Both the position numbers and the translations under genes were made by a program. The notes below the pieces were generated by a model. The model had not been told where the DNA came from and made no database searches. It was given only the letters and a program-made list of their open reading frames with translations. A stretch of DNA of 64,000 nucleotides from an uncultured Lachnospiraceae bacterium (lineage in GTDB: Bacteria; Bacillota; Clostridia; Lachnospirales; Lachnospiraceae). Position 1 is the stretch's first letter; every line of letters begins with the position of its first letter. The stretch lies in the NCBI GenBank assembly GCA_910587295.1, contig CAJULP010000077.1:62001-126000 (forward strand), read 5' to 3'. Positions 27,103 through 35,400 of this stretch are shown here, one piece after another.

Positions 27103-28141
27103 AGTCAGCATTATCGTACCGGTTTATAATGCAGAAAGATATTTGAGAAGATGCGTGGCTTCTTTGGTAAACCAAAATTATAGCAATCTGGAAATAATTC
27201 TGGTGAATGACGGGTCAACAGACGGAAGCGGCCCCTTGTGTGATGAATTGACCCGGAATGATTTTAGGATGAAGACGGTGCATAAGAAGAACGGCGGACT
27301 TATTTCCGCATGGAAAGAAGGAGTGGAAAACAGTACCGGGGAATACTTATGTTTTGTGGACAGCGATGACTGGGTGGATACGGATATGGTATCAGGAATG
27401 GCAGCCTTTTTGACGGGCAGCGATCAGGAAATCATATCCAGCGATTACGTGATAGAAAGAGATAACGGGAAAAGCCAGTTTATCTGGCAAAAGTTACAGC
27501 CCGGTGTTTATGAAGGAAAAAACTGGGAAAAGGTCATACCCAAGCTTTTAGGGGAAGAAAACCGGTATGTGTGCATGTCACGGTGCATGAAATTGATTTC
27601 CCGCAGATTGATCGTGGAGAATAGCAAATTCTGTGACCCGGTAATCCGGACGGGAGAAGATACCATGATCATGTTCCCTTCCCTGATCGATTGCAAACGG
27701 TTTGTAGCCATGGATCGCAGGGCCTATTATCATTATCTTTATGTGCAGGAATCCATGATCCATCAATATGACAGAGGATTATTTGAAAATATACAGCTGC
27801 TCAAGGAAATCATTGATCAGATCATAGACGATAAATTTTCCGGGGCACAGCGGGAGGAAATGAGGAAAGGAGCGCAGCGGGAATATATATTGCTGCTATT
27901 ATTGGTGCTGAAAAATGAAGCCAGAGGAAATCCGAAAGGATACCGCAGAAATATTTTGAAGATATGCAGGCAGGATGAGATACAAAAGGAAGTGAAAAGT
28001 GTTAAAATTGAAGTGGCGGAAAAGGCCAATCAATTATTGTATCTGGTGCTGCGGCATCCTGATCATGTGACGGTCAGCGCATTGCGGCTGGCCATGATCG
28101 TATTTTATGGTTACAGGAGAAGACATGGATCCACTCATTAG
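27089..28141 (+). CDS. Glycosyltransferase family 2
   Basis: 350 residues from the ATG at 27089; an ATG at 27068 in the same frame is possible, but AAAGGG is well placed before 27089. Landmarks: VSIIVPVYNAERYLRRCV, LVNDGSTDGSGPLCDEL, NGGLISAWKEGVENSTG and VDSDDWVDTDM with the metal-binding DSDD. The C-terminal part contains no hydrophobic helix. It overlaps the previous GT4 and the next GT2, which it resembles in its N-terminal half. Like other GT2 enzymes it is inverting and would use a nucleotide sugar; specificity is unknown. Confidence 0.9.
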   Translation: MEKYKVSIIVPVYNAERYLRRCVASLVNQNYSNLEIILVNDGSTDGSGPLCDELTRNDFRMKTVHKKNGGLISAWKEGVENSTGEYLCFVDSDDWVDTDMVSGMAAFLTGSDQEIISSDYVIERDNGKSQFIWQKLQPGVYEGKNWEKVIPKLLGEENRYVCMSRCMKLISRRLIVENSKFCDPVIRTGEDTMIMFPSLIDCKRFVAMDRRAYYHYLYVQESMIHQYDRGLFENIQLLKEIIDQIIDDKFSGAQREEMRKGAQREYILLLLLVLKNEARGNPKGYRRNILKICRQDEIQKEVKSVKIEVAEKANQLLYLVLRHPDHVTVSALRLAMIVFYGYRRRHGSTH

Positions 28142-29123
28142 CGTGATCGTGCCGGTCTATAACGGGCAGGATTATCTGGAAAATTGTATTAACAGTATTC
28201 AAGAGCAGACTTATCAGAAAAAAGAGATCATCATAGTAGACGACGGCTCCAGGGACCGGACTGGGGAAATCTGCCGGGAACTTTCCGATAAGTATGGCAA
28301 TATTCAGGTGATTGCCATGGAAGATCAGGGGGTTTCGGCCGCCCGGAATGCAGGGCTTTGTAAGGCCGTCGGAGATTATGTGATGTTCGTGGATGCAGAC
28401 GACAGACTTCATCCTGAAATGCTGCAGATCCTATATGATGTGCTTGTCAGTACGGGCAGTGCGGTGGCAGGCTGTGGATTTTTTTCCTGGAGCAATAAAA
28501 AGGAGTGGGAGTCCGGGGCCAAAGCTGTGGTTACGGATGAGGATAAAAAGCCCTGTATCCTTCCAAATGACGGACTGCTTAGGCAGATAGCCGGGGGGAA
28601 GGATACCAGATGCTGGGCAAAGCTGTATAAAAGAACGATAATGAAGGAACACAGATTCCGGGAAGACCTGACCATCGGGGAGGATATGCTCTTTTTACTG
28701 GATATTCTACAGGATGTTGATCAAATGGTCTCTGTGGGATTTAAAGGGTATGGATATTATCAAAATCCTGCCGGTGCCATGAACCGGGAATTTACACCGG
28801 CATATATGGATCAGATTACATGCTGGGAGCTGGCAAGAGAAGCAGCTGTTAAGACGGAACATGGCAGCGGCATGGAAGCTGTGGTAACAGAAAAGCTTTT
28901 GATGGCTATCATGCTGACGGCAGGGAAATTATCTTTTTTATCTTCCCGGGAAAAAAAAGTACAGGAGAAATATATTCGGACATGTATCCTTAAGCTTCGG
29001 GAAAACCTGAAGGTAGAAGGTGCATACGGGCGTTTATCCAGAGGGTATCAGGTAAAGGTAAAACTGTTTGAAAAAGCTCCGGCGTTTTATCTGTGGCTTT
29101 ATCATTTCCGGAAATATATCTAA
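28125..29123 (+). CDS. Glycosyltransferase family 2
   Basis: 332 residues. The ATG at 28125 is preceded by AGGAGAAGAC; an in-frame start at 28107 lacks such a site. Landmarks are ISVIVPVYNGQDYLENCIN, VDDGSRDRTGEIC, GVSAARNAGLCKAVG and FVDADDRLHPEML with the DADD metal motif. It overlaps the previous GT2 by 17 bases; the two are probably coupled in translation. It is followed by the pyruvyltransferase gene after 12 bases. Donor and acceptor are not visible from the sequence. Confidence 0.9.
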   Translation: MDPLISVIVPVYNGQDYLENCINSIQEQTYQKKEIIIVDDGSRDRTGEICRELSDKYGNIQVIAMEDQGVSAARNAGLCKAVGDYVMFVDADDRLHPEMLQILYDVLVSTGSAVAGCGFFSWSNKKEWESGAKAVVTDEDKKPCILPNDGLLRQIAGGKDTRCWAKLYKRTIMKEHRFREDLTIGEDMLFLLDILQDVDQMVSVGFKGYGYYQNPAGAMNREFTPAYMDQITCWELAREAAVKTEHGSGMEAVVTEKLLMAIMLTAGKLSFLSSREKKVQEKYIRTCILKLRENLKVEGAYGRLSRGYQVKVKLFEKAPAFYLWLYHFRKYI

Positions 29124-29135
29124 AGAAGGGTTTTT

Positions 29136-30371
29136 ATGGAAAATAAATTGATTTTGTATATGCATGCAGGCAGCGGCAACCACGGATGTGAAGCTATTGT
29201 GAACAGCCTTTGCCATATGGTCAAAGGACCAATATCTCTTGTAAGCTACCGGGCGAAGGAGGATGAGAAGTATTCCTTAGGGGAACTTTGCCAGGTGATG
29301 CAGGAGCGGAGTTTTGAGGGGCATAAGTGTGCCCATGTGTTATACTATATTTACCGGAAGCTGACGGGAGATAAAGAAAGCTTTATCAGATACCGGTATC
29401 GTCAGGCTTTTGAGTGCGGAAAGATTCCTCTGGCCATTTCTATCGGCGGGGATAATTATTGTTATGACAGTATGTTAAATGACCTGCGTCTGGCCAATTC
29501 GGCTTTTCATAAAGCCGGAGTGCAAACTATGCTTTTGGGTTGTTCCATTGAACCGGAGCTTTTAGGCAGGCAGGAGATTATGAAAGATTTATCCGCATAT
29601 CATACCATTATTGCCAGAGAATCAATCACTTATAATGCCCTTAAGCAGGCGTTTTATGGAACGGGAGAAGAAGATGCCCAAAAAGCTCAGGTATCCAGCG
29701 GCATTCCCTACATACTCTGCTATCCGGATCCGGCGTTTACGTTGAAAGCAAAAGAACTTCCGCTGCCGGAAGGCTTTGTGGAAGGAAATACGGTTGGGAT
29801 CAATATCAGCCCTATGGTGCAGGATAATGAGGAAAAAGGCGGCATCACGATAGAATGTTACCGGGAATTGATTCGTTATATTATAGAGAAGACGGATATG
29901 CAGATTGCCTTGATTCCTCATGTGATATGGATGAATAATGATGACAGGAAGCCGATCCGCCAATTATATGATGATTTTAAGGCAAGCGGACGGGTGGTGG
30001 AAATTGGGGATGGCTCCTGTGAGGAGCTAAAGGGCTATATTGGCCGATGCAGTTTGTTTGTGGGGGCAAGGACTCATGCCACGATTGCGGCCTATTCATC
30101 CTGTGTTCCTACTTTGGTGGTGGGGTATTCGGTGAAGGCAAGAGGGATAGCCAGAGATCTATTTGGTACGGACGATCATTACGTGATCCCGGTACAAAGC
30201 CTTCGGCAGAGGGAGGATCTTGTAAAGGGGTTTAGATGGCTTTTGGAAAGAAAGGATGAGATGAGAGACAGGCTTTTGCGGGTTATGCCGGAATATCAAA
30301 AGGAGGCGCTTTTAACCGGGAAAGAAGTGGACAGACTATGGGAAGAGTTCAGCGGGCAGCAAGGAATATAA
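29136..30371 (+). CDS. Polysaccharide pyruvyl transferase family protein (CsaB/WcaK-like)
   Basis: 411 residues. YMHAGSGNHGCEAIVNSL at the N-terminus, ISIGGDNYCYDS near residue 105, and FVGARTHATIAAYSSCVPTLVVGYSVKARG near residue 305 are the hallmarks of the family, including the Arg-Thr-His and Tyr-Ser-x-Lys segments. The enzyme transfers pyruvate from phosphoenolpyruvate to form a ketal on a sugar, giving the polymer negative charge. An AGAAGGG site precedes the ATG. Its end overlaps the flippase gene by 34 bases. Some members of the family have other roles, so the ketal product is likely but not certain. Confidence 0.92.
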   Translation: MENKLILYMHAGSGNHGCEAIVNSLCHMVKGPISLVSYRAKEDEKYSLGELCQVMQERSFEGHKCAHVLYYIYRKLTGDKESFIRYRYRQAFECGKIPLAISIGGDNYCYDSMLNDLRLANSAFHKAGVQTMLLGCSIEPELLGRQEIMKDLSAYHTIIARESITYNALKQAFYGTGEEDAQKAQVSSGIPYILCYPDPAFTLKAKELPLPEGFVEGNTVGINISPMVQDNEEKGGITIECYRELIRYIIEKTDMQIALIPHVIWMNNDDRKPIRQLYDDFKASGRVVEIGDGSCEELKGYIGRCSLFVGARTHATIAAYSSCVPTLVVGYSVKARGIARDLFGTDDHYVIPVQSLRQREDLVKGFRWLLERKDEMRDRLLRVMPEYQKEALLTGKEVDRLWEEFSGQQGI

Positions 30372-31867
30372 TTTTTGGATATATTGGCAATCTGGCCACC
30401 CAATTGCTTGGGTTTGTCCTGCGTACTGTTTTTATTGCTCATTTAGGGGATACCTTAAATGGTGTCAATGATCTGTACACAAGTATATTATCAGTGCTTT
30501 CCATGGCGGAACTGGGCGTGGGAACTGCGCTGAATTACAGTCTGTACGGGCCTGTGGCGAGGAAGGATTATGAAAAGATCAAGTCCTATATGCGGCTTTA
30601 CAGGCAGGCTTATTGTGTGATCGGTCTGGTGATCGCAGTGATCGGGCTTTTGATTTCGCCGTTTCTGCCTTTTTTGGTAAAACAGCCCCAGGGAGTCACA
30701 GTAAGAGATATGACGCTGTATTATTTCATATTTCTTTTCAATACGGTAAGCTCCTATTTTGTGGCATATAAGTATAGTCTGGTCAATGCGGAACAAAATA
30801 ATTATATCCAGACCAATATCATTACCGTGACGAAAATGATCACAGTCACTTTGCAGATCGCGGTGATCCTTACCACGGAAAATTTTTATTTTTACCTGCT
30901 GACGGCAGCATTTGTGGAGTTATTACAGAAATTTTTTGTCAGTTGGTACTTAAATCGCCGCTATCCCTACCTAAAAGATAAAAATGTGGTAAAATTATCC
31001 AGTGAGGAGACCGGTGAGATCGTCAGAAAGACCAAGGCGCTTTTGTTCCATAAGATAGGAGATGTGGCAAGGCTGCAGACAGACAGCATGATCATTTCCG
31101 GTTTTATCAATGTAACATTAGTGGGATATGTGGGGAATTATAATTTAATCTTGACTTCGGTATCAAATTTTGTAAATATTATTTTTAATTCGGTGCTTTC
31201 AAGTTTTGGAAATCTGATCGCCACGGAGTCTAAGGACAAGCAGTATCAGGTTTTTAAGGTGTACCGTTTCTTTGCCTGTTGGATTTATGGGTTTTCGGCG
31301 GTGGGATTTTTTCTGCTTTTGACGCCGCTTATCATACTTTGGCCTTCGGTAGGGCCTAAAAAGACCTTGCCTGTGGCGGTGATCGCCTGTATTTTAACTG
31401 ATTATTATTTTAAAGGCGACCGCATTGTGCTTTCAAATTTTAAGACAGCAGCAGGAGTTTTTGAGCAGGATAAGTACCTGGCGCTGATACAAGGCGGGGT
31501 AAATCTAGTGATTTCCATTGTGCTGGTACAAAAGATCGGACTGATAGGGGTTTATATTGGCACGATCATTTCAGGACTGATTGCCAATGTGACAAAACCA
31601 TACATTATTTATAAAGCTTGTTTTGGCAGGGATGTAAAGACTTATTTTGTGGATTCCGTTAAGTACTTGGCAGTGATCTTGGGGATATTAGCGCTTCTTT
31701 TAGGGATTAAGCATGTAATAATGCAGGAAGTGACGGTTATAAACTTTGCGGTGATGTTTGTAATGATCAGCGTGGCGTTTAACGGGATTTTTCTTTTGTT
31801 ATTTGGAAGAACGGAAGAGTTTGGGTATTTGTGGGGGATTGTGAGGAAGAAACTGGGAAGGAGATAA
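30338..31867 (+). CDS. wzx-like: Wzx-type oligosaccharide flippase (MOP/PST family)
   Basis: 509 residues with about fourteen hydrophobic helices and almost no long loops. The start RAARNIIFGYIGNLATQLLGFVLRTVFIAHLGD and the motif NDLYTSILSVLSMAELGVGTALNYSLY are typical of Firmicute Wzx proteins. It should flip the undecaprenyl-diphosphate-linked repeat unit to the outer face for polymerisation. The reading frame starts inside the pyruvyltransferase gene. Two ABC-type flippase candidates also lie in the window, so more than one lipid-linked product may be exported. Confidence 0.93.
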   Translation: MGRVQRAARNIIFGYIGNLATQLLGFVLRTVFIAHLGDTLNGVNDLYTSILSVLSMAELGVGTALNYSLYGPVARKDYEKIKSYMRLYRQAYCVIGLVIAVIGLLISPFLPFLVKQPQGVTVRDMTLYYFIFLFNTVSSYFVAYKYSLVNAEQNNYIQTNIITVTKMITVTLQIAVILTTENFYFYLLTAAFVELLQKFFVSWYLNRRYPYLKDKNVVKLSSEETGEIVRKTKALLFHKIGDVARLQTDSMIISGFINVTLVGYVGNYNLILTSVSNFVNIIFNSVLSSFGNLIATESKDKQYQVFKVYRFFACWIYGFSAVGFFLLLTPLIILWPSVGPKKTLPVAVIACILTDYYFKGDRIVLSNFKTAAGVFEQDKYLALIQGGVNLVISIVLVQKIGLIGVYIGTIISGLIANVTKPYIIYKACFGRDVKTYFVDSVKYLAVILGILALLLGIKHVIMQEVTVINFAVMFVMISVAFNGIFLLLFGRTEEFGYLWGIVRKKLGRR

Positions 31868-31879
31868 AGAAGCAGTTCT

Positions 31880-33406
31880 ATGAAAGAAGATAGATTTATT
31901 AAGAAGCTTTATGATCAAATATGTAGTTTCTTATCGGTGAAAAATATTTCATGGATAGCTTTTGTCTTATTTGTATTATCGCTGATTCCAATCTGCTATT
32001 TATCTTTTGTAAATAGAGCATCAGGCGATGATTATGGTTATGGAGTTTATACCAGGGCAGCATGGATGGGTTCCCATTCTTTGGTGGAAGCAGCCAAAGC
32101 AATTGGAGTTACTATAAAACAGTATTATGAAGGATGGCAGGGAACATGGTTCAGTATAGCGGTATTTGCGCTGCAACCGGAAGTTTTTAGTGATAAAGCA
32201 TACTTTATAGTAGTATTTTTAATGCTCTTTTTATGGATTGGAAGTACAGTACTGCTATTTAAGCAGATATTTAAAACGGAAATAGGTTTGGACAAATGGT
32301 ATGTTTTTTTTATATTGATTGTTTATTTAGTGATAAGCATTCAGTTTATACCGAGTACCAAATCATCCATTTTTTGGTTTAACGGATGTGCGCATTATAT
32401 GCTGCCATATACTATGTGCCTGATTGTAGTGTGGTGTTTGCTTCGCTTTGGAAAACAGTATAGATTTCGGTATTTAGCAGGCATAAGTATTCTTATGGCA
32501 TTAATGGGGGGCGCTAATTATCAGGCAGCATTGTTTGCGTTGATTAGTTTGGTTTATATAGGTGTGGGAAATTTTATAAAATATAAGAATAAAAAAGTTT
32601 GCTTATTATTTATTCCATTTTTGTTGGAAATGATCGGGCTGGTTATAAGCATGAAGGCTCCTGGAAATAAAGTCAGGGGAGGAGAAGAATTTGGTTTCTC
32701 CATAACAAAAGCGTTAGTGACGGTTGGGAATTGTTTTATAGAAGGCGGCAAAACAGTTATAAATTATATGCAGACAAAACCAATTGTGATTATAGGGCTT
32801 GCTGTGTTGTTTCTAATTTTTTTAGGAGGATGCAAAAGTAAGGGGAAGAAAGAAGATACGGAACATCCTGTTATTGTTATGTTAGCGCTGGTCTGCCTTT
32901 TTTGTGCTATGCAGGCACCAGAATTATATGCAAATGTGGAAGTATCCAGCGGGGTACGCAATATGAATTATCTGGTATTTTTGCTGGCGGCTTTAGGATG
33001 CTTATGGGTACTGGCAGCAGGAGTTGCGGATAAAATTAAAATGACCGGAGACGTAGTGCATAAGGGTATAGTTATTCCCGGAATATTTTTGTGCCTGATT
33101 TTATTGATTTTTGTTAAAGGTAATTTGAAAGAAAGCACTTCCTGGGTTTCTTTTGAATACATTAGAAGCGGCCAGGCAGCGGATTATAAAGAACAGATGA
33201 ATCTGCAGACCAGGATATTAGTAAATGAAAATGTAAAAGATGCAGTAATTCCTTTCGTGAATGATGTACAGGGGCCTCTTATGTCTATGCCGGCAACGGA
33301 TGACCCCAGTGCGTGGACCAATACTGTGATGGCACAATTTTACGGAAAAAATAGTATAGTTGCGATGCCAAGAGATGAATGGGAAGAAAAGCAAGGAAGG
33401 AGATAA
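31880..33406 (+). CDS. DUF6056-like multi-pass membrane protein
   Basis: 508 residues with roughly eleven to thirteen helices. After the first helix comes SGDDYGYGVYTRAAW and then YYEGWQGTWFSI, the acidic first loop typical of DUF6056 proteins, which resemble GT-C glycosyltransferases. The gene is much more AT-rich than its neighbours, with many ATA and TTA codons, and a related but shorter protein lies at 60650. A role in adding a side-chain sugar from a polyprenyl-phosphate donor, or in export, is possible; none is shown. I recognise the family only by the loop motif and topology. Confidence 0.65.
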   Translation: MKEDRFIKKLYDQICSFLSVKNISWIAFVLFVLSLIPICYLSFVNRASGDDYGYGVYTRAAWMGSHSLVEAAKAIGVTIKQYYEGWQGTWFSIAVFALQPEVFSDKAYFIVVFLMLFLWIGSTVLLFKQIFKTEIGLDKWYVFFILIVYLVISIQFIPSTKSSIFWFNGCAHYMLPYTMCLIVVWCLLRFGKQYRFRYLAGISILMALMGGANYQAALFALISLVYIGVGNFIKYKNKKVCLLFIPFLLEMIGLVISMKAPGNKVRGGEEFGFSITKALVTVGNCFIEGGKTVINYMQTKPIVIIGLAVLFLIFLGGCKSKGKKEDTEHPVIVMLALVCLFCAMQAPELYANVEVSSGVRNMNYLVFLLAALGCLWVLAAGVADKIKMTGDVVHKGIVIPGIFLCLILLIFVKGNLKESTSWVSFEYIRSGQAADYKEQMNLQTRILVNENVKDAVIPFVNDVQGPLMSMPATDDPSAWTNTVMAQFYGKNSIVAMPRDEWEEKQGRR

Positions 33407-33411
33407 GAATC

Positions 33412-34467
33412 ATGCTGGAAATGGTGAAAAATGCGGAAATGGATCTTCTTATTTACCCGAAGCGGGGAATGGGTTATTGTTTGAAAAGGACTGCCAGAAT
33501 GCTTATGGGTAGGGCTGTAGAGCCTGTTGATAGGATTAACTGGCCAAATGGGCTGCTTGCAAAAGGCTTAATGGACTATTACCATAAGAATAAAAATTCG
33601 GATGAGGCACGGATTATCATAGAATATCTTAGAAAGTATTATGACAGGTGGATCCGGTCCGGGCATAAGCTTTATTATGTGGATGATATGGTAAGCGGCA
33701 TGGCGCTTATTGACTTGCACCAGATAACGGGGGATGAAAAGTATAAAAAAGCAGCAGAAAATATGCTGGATTTTCTGGAACATCATGAACGGGATGAAGC
33801 AGGAAGCTTTTTTTACAGGCCCAGACAGAAAAATGGATATATTTTTGCGGATATGGTAGGGATGGTATGCCCGTTTTTAAGTAAATATAGCAGTACATAC
33901 GGGAATAAGAATGCAATGAACATGGCAGTGACCCAGATACAAAATTTTATCGGATATGGTATGGATGGAAAAACAGGACTTCCTTATCATGGGTATCAGT
34001 ATGAAAGTGGTGTGAAATATGGCATCATTGGATGGGGAAGAGCAGTGGGATGGCTGATGCTTGGCATGTCAGGAACATTGGCTTATCTGGATGAACGTGA
34101 TGCCGGGTATGAAGTGATCAAGCAGACTTACCGAAGGCTTGTGGATAAAGTAGAGGCCTATCAGTTAGAAGGGGGACTTTACAGCTGGCAGCTTGGCGCA
34201 AAGGATGGACCGGTGGATACTTCTGCTACGGGGATGATTTTGTATTCTATTGCACAGTCATTGGAGAATAAAGTACTGATTGGAATCCATAAATCCCGCA
34301 TGGTAAGAGGGCGGGATGCGTTGCTTGGTTCGGTCAAGGATGGGAAGATTTATGGTGCGTTAGCGGAATGTCAGGGATTTAGCATGTACCCACAGGTGTA
34401 TGGGGCCTATCCCTGGTCTATGGGTCCGGCGTTGTCACTGCTTGCAATGATTGGGGAAGAGGAATAG
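33412..34467 (+). CDS. GH88/GH105-like six-hairpin glycosidase (unsaturated uronyl hydrolase-like)
   Basis: 351 residues, no signal peptide. The alpha/alpha six-hairpin fold is suggested by the order of YYVDDMVSGMALIDLHQITGDEKY (Asp91/Asp92 as candidate catalytic acids), FFYRPRQKNGYIFADMVGMVCPFL, IIGWGRAVGWLMLGMSGTL (the W-G-R-x-x-G-W motif) and a late DTSATGMILYSIAQSL segment. Known relatives remove unsaturated uronic acids released by lyases. In a biosynthetic operon a cytoplasmic hydrolase is odd and may act in recycling or editing, or the domain may have been re-used. AAGGAAGGAG upstream of the ATG sets the start; a GTG/ATG extension from 33379 is unlikely. Confidence 0.8.
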   Translation: MLEMVKNAEMDLLIYPKRGMGYCLKRTARMLMGRAVEPVDRINWPNGLLAKGLMDYYHKNKNSDEARIIIEYLRKYYDRWIRSGHKLYYVDDMVSGMALIDLHQITGDEKYKKAAENMLDFLEHHERDEAGSFFYRPRQKNGYIFADMVGMVCPFLSKYSSTYGNKNAMNMAVTQIQNFIGYGMDGKTGLPYHGYQYESGVKYGIIGWGRAVGWLMLGMSGTLAYLDERDAGYEVIKQTYRRLVDKVEAYQLEGGLYSWQLGAKDGPVDTSATGMILYSIAQSLENKVLIGIHKSRMVRGRDALLGSVKDGKIYGALAECQGFSMYPQVYGAYPWSMGPALSLLAMIGEEE

Positions 34468-34473
34468 TTTGCT

Positions 34474-35379
34474 ATGGTTATTGTTCAGGTTGCAGGGGGA
34501 TTGGGAAATCAACTCCAGCAGTATGCGCTATACAGAAAATTGATCCGGCTTGGCAAAGAAGCGAGACTGGATTTATCGTGGTTTCAAAATCTTGATGAAA
34601 AAAAGGAAACTGGTGCAGTTACCGGAAGGGAATTTGAACTTGAATATCTTGACCGGCTGGTTTATGAGGAATGTACTCAGGAAGAAAGAGAGAGACTGAT
34701 TGGAGGTATGAATATTGGAGGGAAGCTTCGTAGAAAGTTATTGCCGGCCACAGTCCACTGGTTTCATGAAAGTAAAATGTACCATCCGGAAATTTTTGAG
34801 TTTGAAGATATGTATTTGTCCGGATATTTTGCCTGTGAGAAATATTATGCTGATATTATGTATGATTTAAGGGAAAAGATACAATTTCCGCCGAGTCAAA
34901 ATCCTTTAAACAAGGAAATGGCAGAGGGCATGCAGGAATGCAATTCTGTTAGTGTGCATATTCGACGGGGGGATTATCTGAATCCTGAAAATAAAGCGAT
35001 GTTTGGAAATATCTGTACGCCAGCTTATTATAGGAAGGCGCTGGAAGTGATGAGAGAAAAAATGCCGGATGTGCATTTTTATATTTTTTCGGATGATATC
35101 CCTTATGTGAGAAAGGAACTTAAAGGGGAAGATTTTACGATAGTGGATATCAACCATGGGAAGGACAGCTTCTATGATATGTGGCTGATGAGCCAGTGTA
35201 AGCATAATATCTGTGCTAATTCCACGTTTAGCTTTTGGGGGGCGAGGCTGAATGCAAATGGGAATAAGGTTATGATCAGGCCGACGATCCAGAAAAACGG
35301 ACAGGTGTTTGTGAAGGAAGAGATGGAAGAATTGTGGAGCGGGTGGAGGTTTATAAGTCCGGAAGGGGTATTGGCGTAA
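34474..35379 (+). CDS. GT11 alpha-1,2-fucosyltransferase-like (third canonical copy)
   Basis: 301 residues. VQVAGGLGNQLQQYALYRKL at the start, the intact donor motif HIRRGDY in VSVHIRRGDYLNPE, and NSTFSFWGARLNANG near the end place it in GT11. It is more distant from the tandem pair at 17-19 kb than they are from each other (for example AGGLGNQLQQ against GGLGNQMF). It follows the GH105-like gene by six bases. It should use a GDP-6-deoxy sugar, most simply GDP-fucose, whose synthesis genes would have to lie elsewhere in the genome. Confidence 0.9.
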   Translation: MVIVQVAGGLGNQLQQYALYRKLIRLGKEARLDLSWFQNLDEKKETGAVTGREFELEYLDRLVYEECTQEERERLIGGMNIGGKLRRKLLPATVHWFHESKMYHPEIFEFEDMYLSGYFACEKYYADIMYDLREKIQFPPSQNPLNKEMAEGMQECNSVSVHIRRGDYLNPENKAMFGNICTPAYYRKALEVMREKMPDVHFYIFSDDIPYVRKELKGEDFTIVDINHGKDSFYDMWLMSQCKHNICANSTFSFWGARLNANGNKVMIRPTIQKNGQVFVKEEMEELWSGWRFISPEGVLA

Positions 35380-35400
35380 GAAAGGAGTCATAAAGACTAA

